Assembly: GCA_036675035.1 (NCBI GenBank)
Contig: JAKFFO010000109.1
Coordinates: 1-15,827 of the forward strand
DNA length: 15,827 bases
Source: MESE01 sp036675035
Lineage (GTDB): Bacteria > Pseudomonadota > Gammaproteobacteria > Burkholderiales > Burkholderiaceae_D
Direction: 5' to 3'
Shown here: piece after piece, positions 1 to 7,896 of the stretch
How the letters are laid out: each line of letters opens with the position of its first letter
Position numbering within the stretch: the first letter of the stretch is position 1
Position numbers and translations under genes: made by a program
Notes under the pieces: generated by a model
Told to the model about the DNA's origin: nothing
What the model saw: only the letters and a program-made list of their open reading frames with translations
Database searches by the model: none

Positions 1-1
1 C

Positions 2-502
2 GGCGACGGGTTGCATCTGCTTCAGCAGCGCGGCTACCACCTGATCGTGATCAGCAATCAGCCAGGTATCGCGAAAGGCTTGTTTACCGAGGCCGCGCTG
101 GAGCCGGTGGAAATCCGGATTGCCGAACTGTTGAGCCGCGAGCAAGTGGTGCTGGATGGATTTTATTATTGCCCGCATCATCCGGACGGCAGCGTACCCG
201 GCTATGCCACCGACTGTGATTGCCGCAAGCCGATGCCGGGCATGCTGTTGCGCGCCGCGCGGGAGAATGGCATCGACCTGGCGCGCTCATGGATGATCGG
301 CGATATTCTGCATGACATTGAAGCCGGCAAGCGGGCCGGCTGCCGGACGGTGCTGATCGATAACGGCAATGAAACCGAATGGGAAATATCGCCCGCGCGG
401 ATTCCCGATCTGGTCGTGCCGGACTTGCACGCGGCCGCGCTTGCGATTGCCCGGCAGGATGAGCTGCGGCAGCAGAATTGCATGGAGGCATGCACGCCAT
501 GA
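2..502 (+). CDS. HAD-IIIA family phosphatase, GmhB-like (5' partial)
   Basis: Probable D-glycero-D-manno-heptose 1,7-bisphosphate phosphatase or a close sugar-phosphate phosphatase, cytoplasmic, acting in nucleotide-heptose synthesis. The frame is open from base 2, so the gene starts before the window and its first catalytic motif (DxDG) is missing from view. Counting from the TTG at 11: HAD motif II is the Ser in VISNQPGIAKG (about residue 15). A zinc-loop pattern CPHHP then CDCRKP (Cys54, His56, Cys69, Cys71) is typical of GmhB, and Lys73 in that stretch is motif III. The acidic motif IV is GDILHD (Asp98, Asp102). The TGA overlaps the ATG of the glycosyltransferase behind it (ATGA), indicating translational coupling and a shared heptose pathway. 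The exact substrate cannot be told from this fragment. Confidence 0.85.
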   Translation, partial: GDGLHLLQQRGYHLIVISNQPGIAKGLFTEAALEPVEIRIAELLSREQVVLDGFYYCPHHPDGSVPGYATDCDCRKPMPGMLLRAARENGIDLARSWMIGDILHDIEAGKRAGCRTVLIDNGNETEWEISPARIPDLVVPDLHAAALAIARQDELRQQNCMEACTP

Positions 503-1713
503 CGATCGAAGCATGGAAGCAGGCGAAAAAAATCCTGTGCATCCGGCTGGATTATCTCGGCGACGTGCTGATGTGCACGCCGGCGATACGGGCCATCCGG
601 CATGCGGCGCCAAACCGCACCATTACCTTGCTGACATCGGGAAGCGGTGCCGCGGTTGCCCCGTTCGTTGCTGATATCGATGCAGTCATCGAGTACGCGG
701 CGCCATGGATGAAAAGCAGCAATCCGCATGATGCAAGCGATGACTTCGATCTGGTGCAGAGATTGAAGTCGCACCAATTCGATGCCGCGATCATCTTTAC
801 CACTTACAGCCAGAGCGCGCTGCCTGCCGCGATGCTTTGCTATCTGGCCGGGATACCGTTGCGACTGGCGCACTGCCGTGAGAATCCGTACCAGATGCTG
901 ACCGACTGGATCCCCGATCCTGAGCCGCAACACGAGCTCCGGCATGAAGTACGGCGCCAGCTCGACCTGGCTGCTGCGATCGGATGCATCACCGTCGACG
1001 AGCGGCTTTCGTTCAAGGCGCCGCCGGCCGACGTTGCGTGGGCAGGCGGGAAATTAAGTGAGCTGGGGATCGATCCGCTGCGGCCATGGGTGCTGATGCA
1101 TCCGGGTGCGACGGCCGCGTCGCGCCGCTATCCGGTCAGGCACTGGATACGGGTGACGCGCGAACTGACACAGAAGTTTGGCTATCCGGTAGTGTTTACC
1201 GGCAGTGCCGGCGAGGCAGGGCTGGTCGATCAAATCCGGCAGTCCGCCGGGAATTCGACAATCTCGCTGGCCGGAGAACTCGATCTTGGCCGGCTCGGCG
1301 CGATGATTTCGCTTGCGCCGATTCTGGTTTCGAACAATACCGGTCCCGCGCATATCGCGTCGGCGCTCGGTACCCCGCTGGTGGTTCTTTATGCGCTCAC
1401 CAATCCGCAGCACACGCCATGGCAGGTCAGGAGCAGGGTACTTTTCCACGATGTTCCCTGCGGTTTCTGTTACAAGAGCGCGTGCCCGCAAGGACATCAC
1501 GACTGTCTCGCCAAAGTCGATCCGGAACAGGTACTCGATGCGGTCGAAGCACTACTGCGGGCAAGAGCCGGCAATGGCAATGCGAAGGCAAGCGGAGAGG
1601 GAACAGGTTGCGAAGATATCGCGCAGAACGAGGACTTTTTTCCGGGCTACCGGAGTCTGAAGCGAATCGGTGTTCTGGTCAGCGAGGCGGCCGGAAGCGG
1701 CGAAAATCGATAG
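499..1713 (+). CDS. Glycosyltransferase family 9 (heptosyltransferase-like)
   Basis: Inner-membrane-associated enzyme that would transfer a heptose from ADP-heptose to an LPS core or other surface glycan. The 404-residue product shows the GT9 N-terminal motif RLDYLGDVLMCTPA (Asp22 likely the catalytic base), the donor-site stretch HPGATAASRRYPVRHW, and the C-terminal NNTGPAHIASALGTP motif. A cysteine-rich CGFCYKSACPQGHHDC segment, common in heptosyltransferases, precedes the last helix. ATGs at 478 and 490 are also in frame. The ATG at 499 is chosen because it overlaps the preceding TGA and follows GGAGG (484-488) by 10 bases. The last ~50 residues are a low-complexity Gly/Ala/Glu tail beyond the usual fold. 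The acceptor sugar is unknown, so it is not called WaaC, WaaF or WaaQ. Confidence 0.88.
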   Translation: MTIEAWKQAKKILCIRLDYLGDVLMCTPAIRAIRHAAPNRTITLLTSGSGAAVAPFVADIDAVIEYAAPWMKSSNPHDASDDFDLVQRLKSHQFDAAIIFTTYSQSALPAAMLCYLAGIPLRLAHCRENPYQMLTDWIPDPEPQHELRHEVRRQLDLAAAIGCITVDERLSFKAPPADVAWAGGKLSELGIDPLRPWVLMHPGATAASRRYPVRHWIRVTRELTQKFGYPVVFTGSAGEAGLVDQIRQSAGNSTISLAGELDLGRLGAMISLAPILVSNNTGPAHIASALGTPLVVLYALTNPQHTPWQVRSRVLFHDVPCGFCYKSACPQGHHDCLAKVDPEQVLDAVEALLRARAGNGNAKASGEGTGCEDIAQNEDFFPGYRSLKRIGVLVSEAAGSGENR

Positions 1714-1716
1714 GAA

Positions 1717-1764
1717 CCGCGTTGCGGCCGCGGCAAAAATACCGCCGCCGCGGTCGCAACGCGG
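1717..1764. terminator. Bidirectional hairpin terminator
   Basis: An 18-base inverted repeat (1717-1734 and 1747-1764) with one internal mismatch and a 12-base loop starting AAAAATACC. It lies three bases after the glycosyltransferase stop and 11 bases before the stop of the convergent binding-protein gene, so it can serve both. After the stem the plus strand reads ATTTAT, a weak U-tract; on the minus strand the following bases are not U-rich. The long GC-rich stem and its position are the main support. Confidence 0.7.
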
Positions 1765-1775
1765 ATTTATGAAGG

Positions 1776-2918
1776 TTACGGCGTAGCCAGTTTCCAGTCG
1801 CCGTCCTGCACCGTCAGCATGATGCGTGCATCGTCTTCAAGTCCGAAGTGATCCTGCGGAGTGAACTTGATTACACCCTGGGTGATCTTTACGCCCTTGG
1901 ACGATTCGAGCGCTTCCTTCAATGCGGTACGGAAGGCCGGGGTACCCGGTTTGCCTTGTTTCAGCGCTTCCGGCACCGCGTATTGCAGCAGCAGATAAGC
2001 GTCATAGCCGTGGGCTGCGAACTGGTTGCGGGTGCCGGCACCGAACTGTTTCTCGTAACGGTTCACGAAATCGACCGCGAGCTTCTTGGTCGGATGACTG
2101 TCGGGCAGTGCTTCCGGCATGACGGCCAGGCCGGCCACCACGAATGAACCTTCGACATCCTTGCCGCCCAGGCGGATCAGATCGCGCGATGCAGCACCAT
2201 GCGTCTGATAGATCTTGCCTTTGTATCCGCGCTCAACGACCGCCTTGTGCGGCATGGCGGCGCCGCTGCCAGACGCGCCCAGCAGAATCGCGTCCGGTTT
2301 GGCCGATACAATTTTCAGCGCCTGCGCGGTAACCGATGTATCGGCGCGCGCAAAGCGTTCGACCGCCACTGCCTTGATGCCGGCTTTTTCCGCGACGCTG
2401 GTCATCGCCTTCAGCCATGATTCACCGTACGCATCCGAATACCCCTGGTAGGCATACGTCTTTACGCCGTTCTTTTTCATGTGATCGACTACCGCGCTCG
2501 CCATCAGTGCGGTGGACTGGGCGACGCGGAACGTCCATGCGCCCTTGCCGGGAGGCAGGTCAACCGGCGAGGTCGAGATCTGTACTGTCTGCCCTTCGCT
2601 CGCGACTTCGGAAAGGGCGATCGACGCCGGCGTGGCGGTCGAGCCGACGATGACGTCGACCTTGTCGTCGGTCACAAAACGGCGTGCGTTCTTGCTCGAT
2701 TGCGTAGCGTCCGACGCGTCATCCAGCATGATCAGATTGACTTTCTCGCCGCCGATCGTATCCGGCCAAAGCGAAATGCCGTTCTTGGTCGGAATGCCCA
2801 GGCCGGACGCGGGCCCGGTCAGCGGCAGGCTGACGCCGACGGTAATGTCCGCCTGCGCGTGGCCGGCGATCATGCCGATCAACGCTGCAAGCAGCAGCGG
2901 CTTAAACGATGGTTTCAT
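1776..2918 (-). CDS. LIV/HAAT-type ABC transporter substrate-binding protein
   Basis: Periplasmic receptor (type I fold, Peripla_BP_6 family) that captures the ligand and delivers it to the LivHMGF-like complex encoded just upstream. The 380-residue product begins with a clear signal peptide: basic MKPSFK, a hydrophobic core, then cleavage after AQA (residue 23). The mature protein opens with DITVGVSLPLTGPASG, the classic start of this family. The frame is open further upstream to 3047, but the ATG at 2918 is chosen because AAGGAG sits seven bases before it and because it places the signal peptide at the N-terminus. The gene is last in the operon, 231 bases after livF, with hairpins in the spacer. 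The family binds amino acids, amides, urea or aromatic acids. The neighbouring monooxygenase favours an aromatic ligand, but this is inference. Confidence 0.9.
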   Translation of the reverse strand: MKPSFKPLLLAALIGMIAGHAQADITVGVSLPLTGPASGLGIPTKNGISLWPDTIGGEKVNLIMLDDASDATQSSKNARRFVTDDKVDVIVGSTATPASIALSEVASEGQTVQISTSPVDLPPGKGAWTFRVAQSTALMASAVVDHMKKNGVKTYAYQGYSDAYGESWLKAMTSVAEKAGIKAVAVERFARADTSVTAQALKIVSAKPDAILLGASGSGAAMPHKAVVERGYKGKIYQTHGAASRDLIRLGGKDVEGSFVVAGLAVMPEALPDSHPTKKLAVDFVNRYEKQFGAGTRNQFAAHGYDAYLLLQYAVPEALKQGKPGTPAFRTALKEALESSKGVKITQGVIKFTPQDHFGLEDDARIMLTVQDGDWKLATP

Positions 2919-3024
2919 GTTTGTCTCCTTTATTGATGGACGGAACTGCTTGCGAATCGACGTTGCAATGTTGCCAGTGATGCGGAGCGAATATGTATCA
3001 GTGTGGAGTCGCATCCTCTCCCTT

Positions 3025-3084
3025 GCAGGGTGCCCCCTGCCTTGCAAGACAGGGTTGATACGCAGGCGGATGGCATGCCATCCG
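3025..3084 (-). repeat. Hairpin cluster between livF and the binding-protein gene
   Basis: The livF-to-receptor spacer contains an 18-base perfect palindrome (3067-3084, core GGATGGCATGCCATCC). Next to it is a dyad of 9-base arms (3035-3043 and 3046-3054, one G-U pair in minus-strand RNA). A third arm (3025-3030) can pair instead with 3035-3040 around a TGCC loop. Arms 3035-3040 therefore have two mutually exclusive partners. No U-tract follows, so this may be an RNA-processing or stability element, a leaky terminator, or a protein site. No convincing promoter for the receptor gene was identified. Confidence 0.5.
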
Positions 3085-3149
3085 AAAGCCCTGCTTCATT
3101 AATGCTGCAAAAACAGGTATTGCATTAAGCGGAAGAACGCTTGAAATCA

Positions 3150-3899
3150 TCACACGGCCTTCCTGGCCAGGCCCAGATAAGTTTCGATCACCTTCGGATC
3201 GTTTGCGAGATCGCGCGCGTCTCCCTCCAGCGTGATGTCGCCGGTCTCCATCACGTAACCGTAGTCGGACACCTGCAATGCGGCCCGGGCGTTCTGTTCT
3301 ATCAGCAGTGTCGCGACACCGGTCTTGCGCAGCGCGCTGATGACGTGAAAAATTTCCTTGACGATCAATGGCGCCAGGCCGAGGCTCGGCTCGTCAAGCA
3401 TCAGCAGCTTCGGCTTTGCCATCAATGCGCGCCCGAGCGCCAGCATCTGCCGCTCGCCGCCCGACAAGGTGCCGCCTTCCTGCCGCGCACGTTCCTTCAG
3501 CCTCGGGAAAATTTCATATACGACATCAAGCTGATCCAGAAAATTTTTTTCGCCGGCCTTCTTGCGCCGGTATGCGCCCAGCCGCAGATTGTCTTCGACT
3601 GACATTGCCGCAAACAGCTCCCGCGTTTCGGGCACCAGCGACATGCCTTGCGCGACGCGCTCTTCGATCGGCACCCCGAGCAGGTCACGCCCGAACAAGC
3701 TGATCGCTCCGGTCGCCGAGCCGGTCGACGGCAGGGTTCCCATCACCGCATTCAGGGTTGTCGACTTGCCGGCACCGTTGGGTCCGATCACCGATACGAT
3801 TTCGCCTGCGCCGACCTTGAGGCCGGCGCCATGCACCGCCTCCACCTTGCCGTAGCGTACGTGCAAATCCTTTACAACGAGGACCGGTTGCGTATTCAT
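3150..3899 (-). CDS. livF: LIV-type ABC transporter ATPase, LivF-like
   Basis: Cytoplasmic ATPase that pairs with the LivG-type domain to power import. The 249-residue product has the usual LivF length and order: Walker A GPNGAGKST (39-47), the family phrase LVPETRELF (88-96), ABC signature LSGGERQM (145-152) and Walker B LLMLDEP (165-171). The switch position reads LLIEQNA (Gln-Asn rather than EHD), which is normal for LivF. Its ATG abuts the TGA of the upstream fused livMG gene (TGAATG), so the two are almost certainly translationally coupled. The symbol denotes family resemblance; the transported compound is probably not leucine given the genetic context. Confidence 0.93.
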   Translation of the reverse strand: MNTQPVLVVKDLHVRYGKVEAVHGAGLKVGAGEIVSVIGPNGAGKSTTLNAVMGTLPSTGSATGAISLFGRDLLGVPIEERVAQGMSLVPETRELFAAMSVEDNLRLGAYRRKKAGEKNFLDQLDVVYEIFPRLKERARQEGGTLSGGERQMLALGRALMAKPKLLMLDEPSLGLAPLIVKEIFHVISALRKTGVATLLIEQNARAALQVSDYGYVMETGDITLEGDARDLANDPKVIETYLGLARKAV

Positions 3900-5678
3900 T
3901 CAGTCGACTCCGCCGAGATAGGCTTCCAGTACAGCCGGATTTTTCTGTATCTGTTCCGGTTTCCCTTCGGCGATCAAGGTGCCGAATTCCATCACCACCA
4001 GCCTGTCGGTCAGGTTCATTACGAAATCCATGTCGTGTTCAACGATGAGGATGCTCATGCCGTCAGACTTCAACTGATTCAACAATGCGGCCAGCGCCTG
4101 TTTTTCCTGATGGCGCAGACCGGCTGCCGGTTCGTCCAGCAACAGTAGCGCCGGGTCGCAGCAGAGGGCGCGCGCGATTTCGAGAATGCGCTGCTGCCCA
4201 AGGGCCAGGCTTCCCGCCTCAACGTACATGCAGTCCTTCAGCCCGACCCGCTCCAGCTGCAGCGCTGCCTCATGGAGCAGCTTGTCTTCCTCGGCCCGGT
4301 TCAGCCGCAGCACGCTCGCCGATATGCCGCCTTGCGGCCGGAAGTCGCCGCGCAGGTGCGCGCCGATGGCGACATTTTCGAGCACGGTCATGTTGGCCAG
4401 CAGCCGCACATGCTGGAATGTGCGGCCGATGCCGCGCTTCACGATCTTGCGCGATGCGAGGTTGGCGATCGATTCGCCGCGATATCCGACCTCTCCCGAC
4501 GTCAGCGGCAGCACGCCGGTCACCAGGTTGAAGGTGGTGGATTTTCCCGCGCCGTTGGGGCCGATCAGCCCGACGATCTCACCGGCCTTCACGTCGAAGC
4601 TGACATCGTTGACTGCAACCAGTCCGCCGAACTGTTTGCGCGCGCACCGGACCTCCAGCACCGTCTCGCCGTGAGCAGGTTTTGGCCGCCGTTCCAACGG
4701 TGTCGCCGCGTCGGGCGCCCGTGCAACCGGTGGGCTTGGAAACAGGCGGCGCACGTACGGCCAGATGCCATCTTGCGCATACTGAAGCAGCACGATCATC
4801 ATCGCGCCGAACACGATCATCTCGAAGTTGCCGGCACTGCCGAGCAGCGATGGAAGAGCCGACTGCAGCACATCCTTCAGAATCGTCAGCAGTCCCGCAC
4901 CCAGCACCGCGCCCCAGATATGGCCGATGCCGCCGACCACCGCCATGAATAGGTATTCAATACCGTAATTGATGCCGAACGGCGACGGATTGACGGTGCG
5001 CTGCAGGTGCGCGTACAGCCATCCTGAAACTGACGCCAGCATCGCGGACAGCACGAAGATGGTAACTTTCATTTGCGCGGTATTGACACCCATCGCTTCG
5101 GCCATGACCCCGCCGCCCTTGAGGGCGCGGATCGCACGGCCGGGCCGCGAATTGAGCAGATTGTGCATCGCCAGCGCAGCCAGCAGCACGATTCCCCAGA
5201 TCAGGTAAAACATCGCGCTGCCGGAACCGAGATCGGCACCGAACAGCATGATCGGCGGAATGCCGTTCAGGCCGTCGTATTTATTCAGGAATTCCATGTT
5301 GCCGAACACGTAGTACAGCGAGATTCCCCATGCAATCGTGGTCAGCGGCAGATAATGCCCGGACATGCGCATCGTGATCAGGCCGATCAGGTACGCGGAT
5401 ACGGTCGTGATAAGCAGCCCGGCCAGCAGGCCGATCCACGGTGAAATACCGAAGCGAAGCGACAGGTAAGCGCTGCTGTAGGCGCCAAGTCCGACGAAGG
5501 CCGCCTGTCCGAACGACGTCAGGCCGCCGACGCCGGTCAGTATCACCAGACCGATCGCAGCCAGGCTGTATATGCCGATGTAGTTGAGCAGGCTGATCCA
5601 GTAGACCGGCGTCGGCAGGAGAGGGATCAGGCACCCCAGCACAATCAGCGTTGCGAGTACGATGCGGTTGCGCGTCAT
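3900..5678 (-). CDS. Fused LIV-type permease-ATPase (LivM-LivG)
   Basis: A 592-residue fusion of the second membrane subunit and the first ATPase of a LIV importer. Residues 1 to about 310 are a hydrophobic LivM-like permease with GVGGLTSFGQAAFVGLGAY near residue 50 and the cytoplasmic coupling segment SRPGRAIRALKGGGVMAEA (177-195). A Pro/Ala-rich linker (about 312-338) leads to a LivG-like ATPase: Walker A GPNGAGKST (373-381), signature LALGQQR (491-497, with Ala for Ser as LivG proteins often have), Walker B LLLLDEP (511-517), and switch His548 in IVEHD. The reading frame is continuous with no sign of frameshift, so the fusion looks genuine. The start at 5678 follows GGGAGAG, 60 bases after the LivH-like gene. 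Confidence 0.92.
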   Translation of the reverse strand: MTRNRIVLATLIVLGCLIPLLPTPVYWISLLNYIGIYSLAAIGLVILTGVGGLTSFGQAAFVGLGAYSSAYLSLRFGISPWIGLLAGLLITTVSAYLIGLITMRMSGHYLPLTTIAWGISLYYVFGNMEFLNKYDGLNGIPPIMLFGADLGSGSAMFYLIWGIVLLAALAMHNLLNSRPGRAIRALKGGGVMAEAMGVNTAQMKVTIFVLSAMLASVSGWLYAHLQRTVNPSPFGINYGIEYLFMAVVGGIGHIWGAVLGAGLLTILKDVLQSALPSLLGSAGNFEMIVFGAMMIVLLQYAQDGIWPYVRRLFPSPPVARAPDAATPLERRPKPAHGETVLEVRCARKQFGGLVAVNDVSFDVKAGEIVGLIGPNGAGKSTTFNLVTGVLPLTSGEVGYRGESIANLASRKIVKRGIGRTFQHVRLLANMTVLENVAIGAHLRGDFRPQGGISASVLRLNRAEEDKLLHEAALQLERVGLKDCMYVEAGSLALGQQRILEIARALCCDPALLLLDEPAAGLRHQEKQALAALLNQLKSDGMSILIVEHDMDFVMNLTDRLVVMEFGTLIAEGKPEQIQKNPAVLEAYLGGVD

Positions 5679-5738
5679 GCCGCGGCTCTCCCGGCGCTGC
5701 GCTGGTGGCCGCTTGCGCAGGAGCGGACGGATCTGGAA

Positions 5739-6788
5739 TCAATGATCTTCATCATGCTTGCTTGTCAGTGAGCGCCACAGCAGCACCGGAATAATCAGCG
5801 TAAACACGATGACTTCCTTGAAGGCGCTGGCCCAGAACGACGAAAATGATTCCAGCACGCCGACCAGCAGCGCGCCCGCGGCGGCAATCGGATAACTGAC
5901 CAGGCCGCCGACGATTGCGCCGACAAAGCCTTTCAGGCCGATCAGGAATCCGGAGTCGTAAAAAACCGTCGTCATCGGCCCGATCAGGATGCCGGATAGC
6001 ACCCCGATCGCCGCGGCCAGCGTAAACGACAGCTTGCCGGCCTGGTTGGTGCCGATGCCGACGATCTTTGCGCCCAGCCGGTTCACCGCGGTTGCACGCA
6101 ACGATTTGCCGGAAAACGATTGATCGAAATACAGGTACAGCGCGATGATCAGCACGATAGATACCGTGATCACGGTCAGCGATTGTCCGGTCAGCCGTAC
6201 GCCGCCAAGTTCGAATGCGACATCGCTGAAGGGTTCGGTCCGGTAGCCTTCGGCACCGAAGACCAGCAGGCCGATTCCAGTCAGCAGGAAATGAACCGCG
6301 ACCGACGCGATCAGCAGCACCAGCGTGCTCGCCTCGGCCAGTTTTTGAAATGCGACCCGATACAGCATCGGCCCCATCGGCACGACTATCAGTACGGTCA
6401 GAATCAGCTGAACGATATCGGGAAGGGTGCCGAGCGCGATCGAGTGAAGCGTGAAATGAACGGCAACGGGAAAGGCCAGATTCTTTGCGGCGCTGAATGC
6501 AAGCTGGCCGGCGCCACGGTCGCCGGCGGCAGGGCCGCGCAGGAACTGCGCCGCGTCCATTGCAAACACCAGTGCGCCCATCGCCACCAGCAGCCAGGTA
6601 ATCTGCGGCGCTGCACCTGCCTGGATGCCGGCCAGCGTCAGCGCGCCGAAGGAAACGAATTCTCCCTGCGGAATAAAGATGATCCGGGTCACTGAAAAGA
6701 CCAGCACCAGTGCGATCGCCAGCAGCGCGTACACCGCGCCGGACGTAACGCCGTCCTGCATCAGAATTCCAGCAATCTGCCAGTCCAT
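5739..6788 (-). CDS. livH: LIV-type ABC transporter permease, LivH-like
   Basis: Inner-membrane subunit of the importer, first gene of the transporter operon. The N-terminus DGVTSGAVYALLAIALVLVFSV and the C-terminal half with LSGILIGPMTTVFYDSGFLIGLKGFVGAIVGG are characteristic of LivH. At 349 residues it is about 50 longer than the typical ~300. The extra material lies roughly at 78-122, between early membrane segments, and includes a hydrophilic FLRGPAAGDRGAGQ stretch followed by a moderately hydrophobic one. The ATG at 6788 is preceded by GGAGGAG. The predicted operon promoter lies about 240 bases upstream. Confidence 0.9.
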   Translation of the reverse strand: MDWQIAGILMQDGVTSGAVYALLAIALVLVFSVTRIIFIPQGEFVSFGALTLAGIQAGAAPQITWLLVAMGALVFAMDAAQFLRGPAAGDRGAGQLAFSAAKNLAFPVAVHFTLHSIALGTLPDIVQLILTVLIVVPMGPMLYRVAFQKLAEASTLVLLIASVAVHFLLTGIGLLVFGAEGYRTEPFSDVAFELGGVRLTGQSLTVITVSIVLIIALYLYFDQSFSGKSLRATAVNRLGAKIVGIGTNQAGKLSFTLAAAIGVLSGILIGPMTTVFYDSGFLIGLKGFVGAIVGGLVSYPIAAAGALLVGVLESFSSFWASAFKEVIVFTLIIPVLLWRSLTSKHDEDH

Positions 6789-7014
6789 CGCTCCTCCAAA
6801 CCGTTGATGCGTCCCTGCTCGTCGTCAGAGATCTCTAATCTTGTACCCGTTTTTTCCTGCGCTTTTCTTGCAGCCTGCATTGCTGGCGTTACTGCATAAG
6901 CAGCGGCTTTTCCACGCGTCGTGGTCTTTATCCATCGGATGGAGCGATCTGGCGGAATGTCGCAGCCGCAGCCAGCCTCTGCATTACTGTCCATCATCCT
7001 TATTGTTATGATGG
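6789..7014 (-). other. Long 5' leader of the transporter operon
   Basis: About 230 bases between the predicted transcription start (near 7020) and livH. It contains an open frame (6761-6997, 78 codons, starting ATGATGGACAG just after AAGG) that overlaps the livH start by 28 bases. Its product is hydrophilic, has no recognised domain, and its codons lack the strong G/C third-position bias of the neighbours. I therefore do not call it a gene. No known riboswitch fold was recognised. Confidence 0.35.
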
Positions 7015-7056
7015 GTAACAGTTACACACTATAATTAAATATGTATTATTTCGCAA
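7015..7056 (-). promoter_or_regulatory. Transporter operon promoter with MarR-type operator
   Basis: On the minus strand, TTGCGA (7056-7051) and TATAGT (7033-7028) are separated by exactly 17 bases, a good sigma-70 promoter aimed at livH. Just downstream of the -10 is the perfect dyad GTAAC-A-GTTAC (7015-7025), placed to overlap the transcription start and block initiation when bound. The -10 region and first bases read TTATAGTGT, a string also present in the operator at 7900-7932. The segment is strikingly AT-rich in a GC-rich genome. Assignment to the adjacent MarR protein is inference from position and shared motif. Confidence 0.6.
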
Positions 7057-7138
7057 GCCGCGCGTATAAATTGATCTGGCGCGTGATTTGGCGCGTTACG
7101 GTGGATTGGGACGAACGCAACAGAACGTCGATGGCGGA

Positions 7139-7681
7139 TTACCCGGCCGGGCTTGCGCACAGCTTGTTCAGAAAGGACCGCAACTGTTTCTTCTGGGCGG
7201 CGGTCAGCGCTTGTGAAATCCGGTCGTCGTGCTTTTGCACAGCCTTCTTGTACCTCTGGAGATTCTTTGATCCGAGTTTGGTCAGGCGCAGATTGTACGA
7301 GCGGCGATCACCCGATGCCTGTCTTTCGACAAAGCCGATCTTCTCGAACTTGTCGATGATGGAAACCACGCCGGAACGTGCGATGCCCATCACTTCGGAA
7401 AGCCTGGTCTGCGAGATTCCGGGATTGCTGTCGATAATGACCAGTGACGAAAAGCGCTGCGGCGTGATGTCTTCTTCGGCCAGAGATGCGGCGAAATCTT
7501 CATAGATCGACAGCTGAGCCCGACGCACCGCGTAGCCGACCAGATTGTCCAGTATGTCGTAGTCGATGCCTTCGATCCGGGCGTTGAATGATCCATGCGA
7601 TCCTCGCGCTTTGCCGCCTGATCGCGTTCCGGTATTTTTTGGTTCAGCCGCTTCCGATTCATTGTCTGATTCAAACATCAT
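7139..7681 (-). CDS. MarR-family transcriptional regulator
   Basis: Probably a ligand-responsive dimeric repressor of the transporter operon and the divergent monooxygenase operon. The first ~35 residues of the 180-residue product are polar and probably disordered. A dimerisation helix follows (about 38-65), then the winged helix-turn-helix (about 72-136). That domain contains ITPQRFSSLVIIDSNPGISQ, the recognition helix around ARSGVVSIIDKFEKIG (101-116) and the wing GDRRSYNLRLT (124-134, with the conserved DRR). A C-terminal helix completes the dimer interface. A second ATG at 7678 lies at a better distance from the weak AGGA ribosome site and may be the real start. The gene lies between two operator-like regions and points toward livH. 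The family often senses phenolic acids or their CoA esters; the ligand here is unknown. Confidence 0.88.
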   Translation of the reverse strand: MMFESDNESEAAEPKNTGTRSGGKARGSHGSFNARIEGIDYDILDNLVGYAVRRAQLSIYEDFAASLAEEDITPQRFSSLVIIDSNPGISQTRLSEVMGIARSGVVSIIDKFEKIGFVERQASGDRRSYNLRLTKLGSKNLQRYKKAVQKHDDRISQALTAAQKKQLRSFLNKLCASPAG

Positions 7682-7896
7682 GCATCCTGATATGTTGGCG
7701 TTTCCGGGTGGCGGGACAATCGGTTCCGCGGCGATTTCGGCATTGCGCCGTCATTGTATCCTGTTGGCCCGGCCCTAAAAAGAGCATGAGCCGGCGCCGT
7801 TGCGCACCGCAGTTAGCAGTGATTCAGCGCCGATATGCTGGCTGTTTTCCTCGATCGGCTTGCCGGTTCGGAATACCGAAATGTTTCGACTGCAGC

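Noticed and set aside
202..945. 247-codon minus-strand frame opposite the HAD and GT9 genes
   Set aside because: It spans two clear protein families on the plus strand and has no domain of its own.
2919..3047. 43-codon upstream extension of the binding protein
   Set aside because: It would bury the signal peptide internally; the ATG at 2918 has a good AAGGAG site.
7073..7102. Near-direct repeat of TGGCGCGT between the marR stop and the transporter promoter
   Set aside because: Too short and too GC-rich to distinguish from chance in this genome; not AT-rich like the operator regions.
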